Of a stretch of DNA of 64,000 nt, positions 22,631 through 32,108 are shown in pieces. Below the pieces are notes generated by a model. That model was not told the origin of the DNA. It was given only the letters and a program-made list of their open reading frames with translations, and ran no database searches. The translations under genes and the position numbers were made by a program. The DNA comes from CAKSHP01 sp045636325 (GTDB taxonomy: Bacteria; Bacillota; Clostridia; UBA1381; UMGS1253): assembly GCA_045636325.1 (NCBI GenBank), contig JAZTXH010000013.1, positions 1 to 64,000 of the forward strand. The letters run 5' to 3'. Numbering within the stretch: the stretch's first letter is position 1; every line of letters begins with the position of its first letter.

Positions 22631-23446
22631 ATGAACGATCTAAATCTTTACGAAAAAGTTGCACCCCTTGAAAAAAACTTCCCCATAAAATTTTCTTTTA
22701 TTAAAGGAAATTATTTTCTTCATTGGCATGAACATATTGAACTTTTATACTGCATAAAAAAAGGTTCTGTGTTTTACGACACAAGAGAATATCTTATGAA
22801 TAAACACGACCTTATAATCATAAATGCTAACGAATATCACGCAACATATTCCGGTTTTTTTTACTGTATGCGCATTAGTCCGTCATTTTTTACTGATGTG
22901 TATTTTGACAATTCAAAATTTGCCCGTTATATAAAACGGGACGAAGCAATAAAAAAAAGTTTTTATTCCATAAGACAGGAATCAAAATTTCGCAAACCAG
23001 GCTTTGATATGGAAATCAAGAGTCTTGTGTATCATCTTATGAGTTATCTTTTACGAAATTACAATGCAGACAGTGTCAAAAAAAGCTATGAGGCAATTCA
23101 AAACAGTAAAGAAAATATAATGGACGATATTTTAACATATATTGCCTCCAACTGTCACGAAAAGTTGACAACCTCCACTCTCGCAAACCGGTTTTATTTA
23201 AGCGAGCATTATTTCTGCTCATTTTTCAAACAGCATACCGGCATGACACCTGTGGAATATATAAATAAATTCCGCATTGAAAAGGCTTGCACACTTTTAA
23301 AAAACACCCGTCAAAGTATAACTGACATCGCCCTTGCAGTAGGCTTTTATGACTCAAATTATTTTTCAAGAATATTTAAAAAACACATTGGCGCAACTCC
23401 ACGTGAATACAAAAAATCTCATTTGGAGAATAGCACTAAATTATAA
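22631..23446 (+). CDS. AraC-family transcriptional regulator
   Basis: 271 aa. An N-terminal cupin-like sensor (~15-110, NYFLHWHEHIELLYCIKKGS, NANEYHATYSGFF) and a C-terminal double helix-turn-helix (~165-265: LTTSTLANRFYLSEHYFCSF; then SITDIALAVGFYDSNYFSRI and GATPREYKKS). ATG 22631 is preceded by AAGGTGATATTT; the upstream GTG overlaps it. Divergent from the sugar epimerase and near the rhamnosidase, which it probably controls in response to a sugar. Confidence 0.93.
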   Translation: MNDLNLYEKVAPLEKNFPIKFSFIKGNYFLHWHEHIELLYCIKKGSVFYDTREYLMNKHDLIIINANEYHATYSGFFYCMRISPSFFTDVYFDNSKFARYIKRDEAIKKSFYSIRQESKFRKPGFDMEIKSLVYHLMSYLLRNYNADSVKKSYEAIQNSKENIMDDILTYIASNCHEKLTTSTLANRFYLSEHYFCSFFKQHTGMTPVEYINKFRIEKACTLLKNTRQSITDIALAVGFYDSNYFSRIFKKHIGATPREYKKSHLENSTKL

Positions 23447-23471
23447 TTACAACAAACAAATTTTTTCTGTA

Positions 23472-23499
23472 TTGATTTTTTCAATTTTTGTGTTATACT
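23472..23499 (+). promoter_or_regulatory. Promoter of Lrp-type gene
   Basis: TTGATT (23472-23477), 16-bp spacer, TATACT (23494-23499). Confidence 0.6.
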
Positions 23500-23551
23500 A
23501 AATTAAGAGTATTTTTTAATTGCTAGGCACGAGAGCAGAATGGAGATTTAT

Positions 23552-24016
23552 ATGGATAAAATAGATTTTAAAATTCTAAAAATACTACAGGATAACGCCC
23601 GCACCCCCCTAAAACAGATTGCAAGCGAGGTATTTTTATCATCTCCTGCAGTAAGTGCAAGAATAGAAAAACTTGAAAATGAAGGGTATATAAAAAGCTA
23701 CAACGCAAACATTGACCGCCAGAAATTAGGCTATCACATAACTGCATTTATAAATCTTGAAGTCCCCCCGGCTCAAAAACCTGTTTTTTACCCTTTTATA
23801 ACATCATGTCCTAATGTAATGGAATGTAACTGCGTAACAGGCCAGTTTTCGATGCTTATAAAAGTGTCTTTTTCAAGCACCCAGGAGCTTGATACTTTTA
23901 TAGGGAAGCTTCAGCAGTTTGGCATAACTCAGACTCAGATTGTTTTCTCAACCACAGTCGAGCCACGGGGAATAGTGTTTGAAACCCCCGAAGCAGAAAC
24001 CGAAAAACAAGAATAA
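23552..24016 (+). CDS. Lrp/AsnC-family transcriptional regulator
   Basis: 154 aa. The N-terminal helix-turn-helix reads MDKIDFKILKILQDNARTPL then SSPAVSARIEKLENEGYI, followed by an RAM effector domain (~70-145) with GQFSMLIKVSF. ATG 23552 is chosen for TGGAG 6 nt upstream; an in-frame ATG at 23540 is possible. It probably senses an amino acid. It stands alone, convergent with the dus gene, so its targets are not indicated. A second, different Lrp gene lies at 60855. Confidence 0.92.
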   Translation: MDKIDFKILKILQDNARTPLKQIASEVFLSSPAVSARIEKLENEGYIKSYNANIDRQKLGYHITAFINLEVPPAQKPVFYPFITSCPNVMECNCVTGQFSMLIKVSFSSTQELDTFIGKLQQFGITQTQIVFSTTVEPRGIVFETPEAETEKQE

Positions 24017-24032
24017 TTTTTTTAATACATAG

Positions 24033-24959
24033 TTATTCTAACTCAGGCAAGGCTTTTATTGCATTTGTAAAATCGCAAAGCCTGCCTGATTTTTTTATTT
24101 CCTTTAAAAGCTTTTTTTCTTTCGGGAACTGCCAGATAATATACATCCATATTTCCTTAAGCTTTTGAAGAGTGAATAAATCAGACTGCAAAACTTTTAA
24201 GTAATCGTCAATAAGCAAATGAGAAAATTCTTCAAGTTCTTGTGACGTCAGCCTTTTTCCGCCTTTGATTTCCCTGAAAAGCGCAGGGTTTGATATGGCT
24301 CCTCTTCCAACCATAACACCTGTTATTTCCTTGTATTCGTCGGCAATTTTTTTAAAATCTTCTTTTGTGTTAACATCGCCGTTATAACAAACAGGATTTA
24401 CTGACATCCTGCACATTTTTGAAAACACCCGCATATTGGGACTTCCGTTATAAAACTCATCTCTTGCCCTTGGATGAACAGTCAAAAGCGATATGGGATA
24501 TTTATTGTAAACCTCAATGATTTCACCTGCTTCATCAGATGAAAAATATCCGGTTCTTGTTTTAACCGACACTTTTAAATTTGCATTCCCAAACACATCC
24601 GAAAGAAACTTATCCATAAACGAAATGTCCTTTAAAAGTCCTGCTCCCCTGCCCTTGTGCACCACAGTTCCCGATGGACAGCCTATGTTTATATTTACCT
24701 CATCATAACCAAGCTCACAAACCTTTATGCTGAATTTTTTAAAAGATTCTGCATTTCCCGTAAGCACCTGAATACACAATTTTTTTACCATGTTGTTTTC
24801 AGGCAGAATATCCCTTAAATTCTTTATGCTTATTTTTTCATTTTCACTGGGATTTATAAACGGCGTATAGTATCTGTCGCATCCGCCGAAAAACTTAGCA
24901 TGCAGATTTCTGTATGTATACGTTGTAATCCCCTCTAACGGGGCAAAATATAATTCCAT
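24033..24959 (-). CDS. dus: tRNA-dihydrouridine synthase
   Basis: 308 aa FMN-dependent TIM barrel that reduces uridine in tRNA D-loops. Motifs: MELYFAPLEGITTYTYRNLH, VNINIGCPSGTVVHKGRGAGLL with the catalytic Cys, VKTRTG, LTVHPRAR, VCYNGDV and GVMVGRGAISNP. Clostridial Dus of the DusB/DusC-like class; the target position cannot be told. It overlaps the 3' end of the upstream comF gene by 25 bp, so translation is probably coupled. Confidence 0.92.
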   Translation of the reverse strand: MELYFAPLEGITTYTYRNLHAKFFGGCDRYYTPFINPSENEKISIKNLRDILPENNMVKKLCIQVLTGNAESFKKFSIKVCELGYDEVNINIGCPSGTVVHKGRGAGLLKDISFMDKFLSDVFGNANLKVSVKTRTGYFSSDEAGEIIEVYNKYPISLLTVHPRARDEFYNGSPNMRVFSKMCRMSVNPVCYNGDVNTKEDFKKIADEYKEITGVMVGRGAISNPALFREIKGGKRLTSQELEEFSHLLIDDYLKVLQSDLFTLQKLKEIWMYIIWQFPKEKKLLKEIKKSGRLCDFTNAIKALPELE

Positions 24960-25675
24960 TTTTTATACGCTCCACTTTCTGTATTTCTTTTTGCACATGT
25001 AAGACCTACTACACGTGACGCACCCATCTTTTTAAGTTCTAAAGCACAGCGGTTAATCGTAACTCCCGTTGTACAGATATCATCAACAAGCAAAATATTT
25101 TTATCTTCAACGCCATATACACAAGCAAAACACTCCTTTAATGCATCAGCTCTTTCAATTGCATTTCTCATACTTTGTGCGCCGTTGTCTTTTATTCTTA
25201 TAAGATTATCAGCATCATATTCTGCGCCTTTTACCTCTATGTTTTCTGCCAAAACCCCTGCCTGATTGTATCCGCGTTTTTTCAGGTTGGTTTTATACAT
25301 AGGCACAGGAATAATATAGTCGAAGTTTTCATACTCATATACATTTTCCATAGCCTTATTCATAAAATGTGCAAGGGTTTTGCCGTAAAATTCTTTATCG
25401 CTGAATTTAAAGCTTATAATTGCCTTGCGAACACTGTCTTCATAGATAAAAGGTGATATGATATATTCGGCATTTTTACCTCTTGCCTCGTAGCATATGC
25501 CATCTTTGTCAGGCGCAAGGTCTTTTTCACATTTGCCACAAGCAAAAATATCTTTTCTCTCTTCTATCACTTTTCCGCAAAATATACACTTTCTTGGAAA
25601 AAGAATATCACCTGCATGCCATATAAGATTATTTATAAATAAACCTAATTTATCTATAACTCTTTTGTAATTCAT
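24935..25675 (-). CDS. comF: ComF-family phosphoribosyltransferase-like protein
   Basis: 246 aa. An N-terminal zinc-binding double-zinc-ribbon-like segment (CIFCGKVIEE...ACGKCEKDL) precedes a phosphoribosyltransferase domain with VPVPMYKTNLKKRGYNQA and the PRPP loop ILLVDDICTTGVTINRC. ComF acts in DNA uptake during competence in Bacillus; in Clostridia its role is less clear. Weak ribosome site (GGGG 10 nt before the ATG). Overlaps dus by 25 bp. Confidence 0.9.
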   Translation of the reverse strand: MNYKRVIDKLGLFINNLIWHAGDILFPRKCIFCGKVIEERKDIFACGKCEKDLAPDKDGICYEARGKNAEYIISPFIYEDSVRKAIISFKFSDKEFYGKTLAHFMNKAMENVYEYENFDYIIPVPMYKTNLKKRGYNQAGVLAENIEVKGAEYDADNLIRIKDNGAQSMRNAIERADALKECFACVYGVEDKNILLVDDICTTGVTINRCALELKKMGASRVVGLTCAKRNTESGAYKKWNYILPR

Positions 25676-25921
25676 TTCTTAACTACCCCAAAAATTTCCC
25701 TGCCGAATTATTTGTATACTCTTTTATAAATAACAGGCGAAAAAAATTATCAATGTCAACCAAATATATAGCCAAATGCCCCTGATATAGAAAACATCAA
25801 CGCTATTAAAAATATTACGCTCATTTTTATCAACTCTCACCGAGTTATTATATCAATAATTGTATCTTATGTCAAACCCTTATTTTCAGCCATTTTTAAT
25901 GCTTTTTATTATAATACCTTG

Positions 25922-25950
25922 TTGACATTCTTTTGGCAATATGTTAGAAT
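25922..25950 (+). promoter_or_regulatory. Promoter of the DUF3048 gene
   Basis: TTGACA (25922-25927), 17-bp spacer, TAGAAT (25945-25950). It implies a 5' leader of about 170 nt. Confidence 0.8.
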
Positions 25951-25956
25951 TTAGTT

Positions 25957-26127
25957 AATGACTGATGACAAAGCCATAGTTGAAAAACAGGCAGATATGT
26001 AGCGCAGGAACTAATAATTTAAAGCACAAACCATGAACAATACGATATGCCCTTCGTTAGTATGCTCTTGGTTTTGCTTTCCTGATATTTATAATAACAT
26101 ACTAAACAAAGAGGAGTTGTTTATATC
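25957..26127 (+). promoter_or_regulatory. Structured 5' leader of unknown class
   Basis: An outer CAGGA/TCCTG pair encloses a long helix (AAAGCA-c-AAACCA with TGGTTTTGCTTT, one bulged C) and an inner hairpin around ATACGA/TCGT-TA-GTAT. Upstream of it lies CAAAGCC...GGCAG and TAGCGCAGGA. No T tract follows the helix, so any control would be translational or by RNA stability. It does not fit c-di-GMP, c-di-AMP, SAM or T-box patterns that I know. Confidence 0.45.
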
Positions 26128-27153
26128 ATGAATTTAAAAAAGAATTTATCACTTATACTTTCTATTATTTTATTGATAGTATGTTTTTCAGGTTGCGACG
26201 AAAAAGAAAAACCTGATTTAACTCCTGTTCCCACACCCGTTCCCTCTGCTACTCCCATAGCTGAAATTGAAGATGATGTTTTCTACACCGCTATGACCAA
26301 TTCCAATACCCGTTGTATGGCAGTTATGATAGATAACGACAAAAAGGCACGTCCCCAGTCAGGGCTTGAAAACGCCTTTGCCGTTTATGAAATGGTGGTT
26401 GAGGGAGCATCCACAAGGCTTATGGCAATATTTAAAGACTGTACCGCCACAAAGGTTGGCCCCGTGCGTTCATCACGCCACTATTTTTTAGACTATGCTC
26501 TAGAGCACGACCCCATTTATCTTCACTGCGGCTACAGCCCCAAAGCTCAGCAGGACTTAAAAAATTTATATATACACAATTTAAACGAACTGGTTTCAAA
26601 CAACGGGAAAAATTTCTACCGCGACACTCAAAGAAAAGCGCCCCATAACCTTTATGCATCACTTCCCGGGGCGATTGAATCAGTAGAGGGCATTTATAAT
26701 ACAACTACTGAATACGCTACCGCGTTCCCCTATTATTCAAAGGATACTGATTTAGCTTCAGATGCCGTAGCTCAAAAAATAACTGTTCCCTATTTTAACA
26801 GTTATTCTGTAAGCTACGAATACGATACTGACAAAAAGCTTTATAACAGATTTATAAATGGCGAACCTCATATGTCAGCAACCGACGATGCTCAGCTTAC
26901 TGCAAAAAACATTTTGATATATAAGGTTAAAAATTATAATCTTGACAACGCGGGCAGGCAGGAGTTAAACACAGTCGGTACGGGAGAAGGCTGGTATATT
27001 ACAGACGGCAAGGTAATTTCTATGATGTGGAATAAGCCTTCACGGGGAGCAAGAACTGAGTATTACACATCATTCGGCAAGCCGATTACCTTTAACCCAG
27101 GTAATATTTATGTTCAGATTATTCCGGTATCATCACAGCCTGTAATTAAATAA
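26128..27153 (+). CDS. DUF3048 (YerB-like) lipoprotein
   Basis: 341 aa. A signal peptide with lipobox CFSGC (Cys ~24) is followed by a Pro/Thr-rich linker and the DUF3048 domain. That domain includes MIDNDKKARPQSGLENA, VYEMVVEGASTRLMAIF, KVGPVRSSRHYFLD, HCGYSPKAQQDL and KAPHNLYAS, then the C-terminal DUF3048_C with NAGRQELNTVGTGEGWYITDGK. It is a membrane-anchored extracytoplasmic protein; YerB family function is not established. AGGAG lies 11 nt before the ATG. Monocistronic between a promoter and a strong terminator. Confidence 0.9.
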   Translation: MNLKKNLSLILSIILLIVCFSGCDEKEKPDLTPVPTPVPSATPIAEIEDDVFYTAMTNSNTRCMAVMIDNDKKARPQSGLENAFAVYEMVVEGASTRLMAIFKDCTATKVGPVRSSRHYFLDYALEHDPIYLHCGYSPKAQQDLKNLYIHNLNELVSNNGKNFYRDTQRKAPHNLYASLPGAIESVEGIYNTTTEYATAFPYYSKDTDLASDAVAQKITVPYFNSYSVSYEYDTDKKLYNRFINGEPHMSATDDAQLTAKNILIYKVKNYNLDNAGRQELNTVGTGEGWYITDGKVISMMWNKPSRGARTEYYTSFGKPITFNPGNIYVQIIPVSSQPVIK

Positions 27154-27161
27154 GTTGCAAA

Positions 27162-27210
27162 CTAAAAAGGCTATAAATCTTTAATTCAAAGATTTATAGC
27201 CTTTTTAGTA
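27162..27210 (+). terminator. Terminator after DUF3048 gene
   Basis: A perfect 21-bp stem (27162-27182 with 27188-27208), 5-nt loop, with T5 in the 3' arm. It separates convergent genes and looks bidirectional. Confidence 0.92.
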
Positions 27211-27279
27211 TTCTTTAATTAATCATTTCTTTTTGACCTTATATACAAGCTTGCGCTAAAACTTAATTTGTTTTTCCTC

Positions 27280-28455
27280 TTATTTGTTTATACAGCTATA
27301 AACAACATTTCTTAGTCTGGGCTGATAGTATTCTTCATGAGGATTAAGCATATGATGTGCATAAAATACCGACAATTTAATATCAGTATCTACTAAAACA
27401 GTCGCCCCCGCTGCACCGCCCCATCCAAATTCGCCAAGATTACCTGTTGTGCCGCTTGCAGCTTTGTCAATTAATGTTCTTACCCCAAGCCCGTAGCCAT
27501 AACCTTTGAGCTGCTTCCATGAAAATGTTTTAAGTTGCTCTTCTGTAAGCTGATTTGTTTTAAGCAAATCAATTGTACCCTTTGACAAAATCTTTTCGCC
27601 TTTTTTGCTTGTTCCACCGAGCGAAAGCGCTGTAACAAATTTTGAATAATCTTCTATACTGGTTGTGATTCCAGCACCTCCAATATCATTTTCTGTACCG
27701 TAATCCATCATTGTCATAAGTTTTCCGACATTAACAAGCTTACCGTTTCTTTCACTTTTTCCTTTCTGAAGCTCCACAATATCATCTGTATCATCCACAA
27801 CAAATTTGTACTGTGATGCCATTTTATCCTGAACATTTTCACTATGATAGCAAGTATCCTCCATTTCAAGAGGCTCGAAAATATTTTTCTTCATATAATC
27901 ACGAAATTTCATTCCTGAAATAACCTCTACCATCGTAGCAAGCACATCATGGCTAATGCTGTAATTCCATTTTTCACCCGGCTCAAACGCAAGGCAGTCT
28001 TCCGCTACACATTTTGCAACAGTAATATTATCCATTTTGCCGCCGGAAAGTTCGCGTGCTTTACCGTAGATTTCTTCAGGCTTTGCGTATGTAAAGCCTG
28101 AAGTCATAGTAAACAAATGACGCATTGTTATGGGATTTTTTGCCTCTATAATTGTTCCGTCTTCATTTTTAACCTTCATATGTCTGAATTCAGGCATAAA
28201 ATCATAAATCGGGTCATCCAAAAGAAAATATCCCTTTTCATAAAGTTGTAATGCGGCAGTAACTGTTGCTACTTTTGAGCATGAATATATATTAAACATT
28301 TTTCCCGGTATCATAGGTGTTTTTGATTCAATATCTGCATATCCTGAACAATAAGAAAAAACCTCTTCACCATCAAGACACACTCTTATGCTGTTACCGG
28401 GCATACGCCATGCGGTAAGTCTGTCCATATAGTCTTTTAATGCTGAAAAATCCAT
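27280..28455 (-). CDS. Beta-lactamase-family serine hydrolase
   Basis: 391 aa, class C beta-lactamase/penicillin-binding fold (Pfam Beta-lactamase). The SxxK motif is SCSK in FNIYSCSKVATVTAAL. The YxN position reads YSI in KWNYSISHDVLATMV, and the third box region is GWGGAAGATVLVD. No signal peptide, so cytosolic; probably an esterase or peptidase, not antibiotic resistance. AAAGGAGAG precedes the ATG. Stands alone; downstream hairpin shared with the DUF3048 gene. Confidence 0.88.
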   Translation of the reverse strand: MDFSALKDYMDRLTAWRMPGNSIRVCLDGEEVFSYCSGYADIESKTPMIPGKMFNIYSCSKVATVTAALQLYEKGYFLLDDPIYDFMPEFRHMKVKNEDGTIIEAKNPITMRHLFTMTSGFTYAKPEEIYGKARELSGGKMDNITVAKCVAEDCLAFEPGEKWNYSISHDVLATMVEVISGMKFRDYMKKNIFEPLEMEDTCYHSENVQDKMASQYKFVVDDTDDIVELQKGKSERNGKLVNVGKLMTMMDYGTENDIGGAGITTSIEDYSKFVTALSLGGTSKKGEKILSKGTIDLLKTNQLTEEQLKTFSWKQLKGYGYGLGVRTLIDKAASGTTGNLGEFGWGGAAGATVLVDTDIKLSVFYAHHMLNPHEEYYQPRLRNVVYSCINK

Positions 28456-28892
28456 TTTAATTACTCTCCTTTAAAGTTGCTATTATTCCAGCCTCAGTTA
28501 TGCACCAGCTCATATTTGACATAGTATTTTAAAAACAAATATCCAATTCTTCTTTATAAATACTGCAAATTTCCACCATTTGAACTTGTTGTTTAAAAAA
28601 AGCGTGCGAGCCTTGCTGTACCCAAACGCATACAGCCGACAATAATTTCTCTGCGTATAAAGAAAAAAGAAATTTTTTATGCAGCATTTCTCAAAATTGT
28701 GCCTTTTAAGGCGGATTAGTATAGCCTGACAGGCTATATTTACATTTTGATTCTACTATATAACGGATAAAAAGTCAACAATAACTATTTTCCCATAAAA
28801 TGATATATGCAGGTTTACATCAATACGGATATAAAAACCATTGACCTTTGCTCTATTTCGTGATATTATAAATTACATAGGATGTGATAATT
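28456..28892. other. Intergenic region between serine hydrolase and rqcH
   Basis: About 430 bp without a gene. It contains a perfect 9-1-9 palindrome TATAGCCTG-A-CAGGCTATA (28720-28738) related to the TAGCCTGACAG repeats elsewhere in the window, and the rqcH promoter (28841-28869). Confidence 0.6.
28841..28869 (+). promoter_or_regulatory. Promoter of rqcH
   Basis: TTGACC (28841-28846), 17-bp spacer, TATTAT (28864-28869), 24 bp before the start codon. Confidence 0.75.
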
Positions 28893-30659
28893 ATGGCGCT
28901 TGATGCTATTGCAGTGCGTGCGATTTGTACGCACTTAAATGATACAATAGTAAATTCAAAAATTGATAAAATTCATCAGCCCGAAAAGGATGAAATAACA
29001 ATATATTTAAGAAGCAGAAACGGCAATTCAAAACTTTTGATTTCTGCAAGCCCGTCAAATGCAAGACTTCATTTTTTAAATACTCCGAAAACAAATCCGA
29101 TGGTTGCACCCAATTTCTGTATGCTGCTTCGAAAACACCTTGCCGGTGGAAAAATAGTAAGCATAAATCAGCATCAGTTTGAACGCATTGTGGATATTAC
29201 AATCGAATGTTATACCGAAATGGGTGATTTAACACAAAAGCATCTTATATGTGAAATAATGGGCAGACATTCAAATATTATTTTGACTGACTGCGATTAT
29301 AAAATAGCTGACAGTATAAAGCATATTGACCTTTTAACAAGCTCTGTGAGACAGATTTTACCGGGTCTTGTATACACTCCGCTGCCGCCCCAGTATAAAT
29401 TAAATCCTATTACGGCAACTGAAGATAAAGTTAAAAACATTGTTATTTCATGCTCAAATGAAATTCCCGCATCAAAATTTATTATGACATATTTTGATGG
29501 ATTTTCTGCAATAAATGCAAGAGAAATAAGCATTTTAGCCATTGGAGGCTGCGATATAACTCTTAGAGAAATGTCGGTTTCCGACAAAGAAAAGCTTGCC
29601 AATAAATTAAATGAATATTTTTTAAAAATTAAGAATAACGACTTTTCACCATGCATCGTGTCAACCGGCACAAAACTTATTGACTTTTCCGCACTTTATA
29701 TAAATCAGTACGGCGATACGGCAACGATTGAAAAATTCGAAAATATTTTAGACACAATAGAAAAATTTTATTATACCCGTGACAGCGAGGAAAGAAAAAA
29801 GCAAAAAAGTGCAAGCCTTATAAAAATTGTTACAAACAATATTGAAAGATGCGCAAAAAAGATTAATCTTTTGAAAAAAACCCTCGAGGATGCAAAAGAC
29901 CGTGACCGCTATAAAATGTACGGTGATTTAATAAATGCAAATCTTTACAACATTCTTGCTGACGCAAAATATACAGAGGTTGAAAATTTTTACTCAGAAG
30001 ATATGCAACTCGTAAGGATTCCCCTTGACAATTCAATTTCACCCCAGGCAAACGCACAAAAATACTACAAAAAATACACAAAAGCAAAGGTAGCGGCAAC
30101 AGAAGCGAAAAAACAGCTTGATTTTGCCGAAAATGAGCTTGAATATTTAAAAAGTGTTTTATCAAATCTTTCTTTGGTTGAAAACGAAAGCGACTTAAAC
30201 GCACTGCGTGATGAGCTTTCAGACGGCGGATATATTCCAAAAAGGGGCGATGGCAGAAAAAAAAATCAGGAATCAAAGTCAAAACCCCTTCATTTTATAA
30301 GCAGTGACGGATTTGACATATATGTGGGAAAAAACAATATTCAAAACGATTTTCTTACCCTTAAAACTGCAAACACATCCGATTTATGGTTTCATACCAA
30401 AAACTTTGCAGGGTCACACACAATTATAAAATTTGGCATTGATAAAAACGTAAGCGAGCAAACAATTTTTGAAGCGGCGACACTAGCTGCTACTTATTCA
30501 TCCGCAAAGGACTCATCCAATGTACCTGTCGACTATACTTTGATTAAAAACGTAAAAAAGCCAAACGGGGCAAAGCCGGGTATGGTTATATATGATAATT
30601 ACCGCACACTTTATGTGAATCCGGATGAAGATATTGCTCAAAAGCTGATATGCAAATAA
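28893..30659 (+). CDS. rqcH: Rqc2 homologue RqcH (NFACT family)
   Basis: Ribosome-associated quality control factor that adds alanine tails to nascent chains on stalled 50S subunits; older name fibronectin-binding protein. 588 aa: NFACT-N (~1-180, MALDAIAVRAICTHLND, GRHSNIILTD), helical coiled-coil middle (~270-420) and NFACT-R (~445-560, DGFDIYVGKNNIQNDFLT, DLWFHTKNFAGSHTII, the DWHxR-like region). ATG 28893 is preceded by AGGATG at about 8 nt. Single gene with own promoter and terminator. Confidence 0.93.
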   Translation: MALDAIAVRAICTHLNDTIVNSKIDKIHQPEKDEITIYLRSRNGNSKLLISASPSNARLHFLNTPKTNPMVAPNFCMLLRKHLAGGKIVSINQHQFERIVDITIECYTEMGDLTQKHLICEIMGRHSNIILTDCDYKIADSIKHIDLLTSSVRQILPGLVYTPLPPQYKLNPITATEDKVKNIVISCSNEIPASKFIMTYFDGFSAINAREISILAIGGCDITLREMSVSDKEKLANKLNEYFLKIKNNDFSPCIVSTGTKLIDFSALYINQYGDTATIEKFENILDTIEKFYYTRDSEERKKQKSASLIKIVTNNIERCAKKINLLKKTLEDAKDRDRYKMYGDLINANLYNILADAKYTEVENFYSEDMQLVRIPLDNSISPQANAQKYYKKYTKAKVAATEAKKQLDFAENELEYLKSVLSNLSLVENESDLNALRDELSDGGYIPKRGDGRKKNQESKSKPLHFISSDGFDIYVGKNNIQNDFLTLKTANTSDLWFHTKNFAGSHTIIKFGIDKNVSEQTIFEAATLAATYSSAKDSSNVPVDYTLIKNVKKPNGAKPGMVIYDNYRTLYVNPDEDIAQKLICK

Positions 30660-30698
30660 AAATAACGCAGAGATTAAAAATATCTGCGTTATTTTTTA
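30659..30698 (+). terminator. Terminator after rqcH
   Basis: Stem AATAACGCAGA (30661-30671) / TCTGCGTTATT (30683-30693), tail TTTTT. Convergent with the dCMP deaminase gene. Confidence 0.9.
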
Positions 30699-30741
30699 AC
30701 ATTCCCTTGGCTTTCAAATAATTTTAAACCCGCCACTTTAA

Positions 30742-31230
30742 TCAATAACCTAATGTTCCCTCCAATGAGTCATCATTTAAAATCCACTCTTCCACATTTA
30801 TTACCCTGAAAGAATCTTTTGTATCTCTTACAACAACCTTTGCAATTCCTGCATTTATTATAAGCCTTTTACACATTGCGCAAGAATTTGTTCCGCTCAT
30901 AAGCTCACCTGTCTTGGGATGAATACAAACCATATAAAGGGTTGCACCTATCATTTCACTTCTTTGTGCGCTTATAATTGCATTTGCCTCGGCATGAACA
31001 CTGCGGCAAAGCTCATATCTTTCTCCTCTTGGAATATTAAGCTTTTCTCTTAAGCAGCTTTTTAAATCGTTGCAGTTTTTTCTTCCGCGGGGTGCACCTG
31101 CATACCCGGTTGAAATTATTTCATCATTTTTAACTATAATACTTCCGAATTTTCTTCTCAGGCAAGTTCCCCTTTCTGCCACAGCCTGAGCAATGTCAAG
31201 ATAATAATTGCTTTTATCTCTTCTTTCCAA
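30742..31230 (-). CDS. comEB: Deoxycytidylate (dCMP) deaminase
   Basis: Makes dUMP from dCMP for thymidylate synthesis. 162 aa of the ComEB type: the zinc ligands and proton donor are in CRSVHAEANAIISA (His-Ala-Glu) and NSCAMCKRLIINAG (the two Cys). GTCLRRKFGSIIVKNDEIIS and GYAGAPRGRKNC form the N-terminal substrate region. Third gene of the unit xre - binding protein - deaminase, 21 bp after the solute-binding protein gene. The combination has no obvious functional logic. Confidence 0.93.
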   Translation of the reverse strand: MERRDKSNYYLDIAQAVAERGTCLRRKFGSIIVKNDEIISTGYAGAPRGRKNCNDLKSCLREKLNIPRGERYELCRSVHAEANAIISAQRSEMIGATLYMVCIHPKTGELMSGTNSCAMCKRLIINAGIAKVVVRDTKDSFRVINVEEWILNDDSLEGTLGY

Positions 31231-31251
31231 ATCAATCTCTCCCCTTATTTT

Positions 31252-32094
31252 TTAATTTTCCTGCAAATTAAGGCACTCAAGCGTGCCAAACCATTTATCT
31301 GAAAGCTCATTAAGTCCTTGATTTTCTCTTAAATCCTTAAGTGCTTGATTAACTTTTGCAATAACACTTTTTGCATCCTTCTTTGCCGCTACTGCATAAA
31401 TCTCAGCTTCAAATCCGATATCGCTTACAAAAATTTCTTTTGCCTTGTCAGACTCTTTGCCGTAAATCGAATTTATATAGTACAAATACGCCAAATCGCT
31501 CATTATAAAAACATCTGCTCTCTTTTCTTCAATCATTTTAAACATTTCGTTTATATCGTTGTAAGACGAAATATTCTCAACGCCGGCATCTTTAATCTTG
31601 TTTACAACACTTTCGCCGCCCATTGCCGCCACCTTTAAGTTTTTAAGTTCGCCCATGCTCTTATACTTTTTATCGGCTACCGCCACCATGCAGCTTTTGA
31701 TATATCCGTCTGAATATAAAAAGCTTTCATTTTCTGCATATACACATCTGTCAACTAAAATGTCAACCGCTCCTGTTTCAACTGCAGTCTTTCTGTCAGT
31801 GCTTTTAATTGCTTCAAACTGAACCTTTATTTCCTTTTCTTCAAGGCTTTCTTTATTTATATATTCACCAATTTTTTTTGCTAAATCCATATCAAATCCT
31901 ACTATGTTGTAATTTTCGTTAACAAATGCCATAGGAGACTCTTTTGATGCCACAATACCCACTTTCATTACGCCTTTATCTTCAATCCGCTGAAAATTCA
32001 GGTCTGTTATTTTATCCTCTTTAATAATATTTTTGCACCCCGAAACAGTGAAAATCATTACCATTGATAAAATAAATGCCATAATCTTTTTCAC
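31252..32094 (-). CDS. Amino-acid-type ABC solute-binding lipoprotein
   Basis: 280 aa, solute-binding protein family 3. Lipobox VSGC at the end of the signal peptide (~residue 20), then MKVGIVASKESPMAFVNENY, IVGFDMDLAKKIGEYI, VDILVDRCVYAENE and a C-terminal ELSDKWFGT. GTG 32094 is chosen for AAGGAG 10 nt upstream; the earlier GTG is too close to it. No permease or ATPase gene is nearby, so it is an orphan receptor or partners with a transporter elsewhere. Ligand unknown. Confidence 0.88.
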   Translation of the reverse strand: MKKIMAFILSMVMIFTVSGCKNIIKEDKITDLNFQRIEDKGVMKVGIVASKESPMAFVNENYNIVGFDMDLAKKIGEYINKESLEEKEIKVQFEAIKSTDRKTAVETGAVDILVDRCVYAENESFLYSDGYIKSCMVAVADKKYKSMGELKNLKVAAMGGESVVNKIKDAGVENISSYNDINEMFKMIEEKRADVFIMSDLAYLYYINSIYGKESDKAKEIFVSDIGFEAEIYAVAAKKDAKSVIAKVNQALKDLRENQGLNELSDKWFGTLECLNLQEN

Positions 32095-32108
32095 TATTAT
32101 CACTCTCC

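Noticed and set aside
25957..26127. Reading the DUF3048 leader as a c-di-GMP riboswitch
   Set aside because: CAAAGCC and GTAGCGC pieces resemble parts of GEMM RNAs, but the order is wrong and the first conserved hairpin (GCACAGGGCAAACC) is absent.
27280..28455. Antibiotic-resistance beta-lactamase
   Set aside because: No signal peptide and a non-canonical YxN motif (YSI); typical of cytosolic esterase-like family members.
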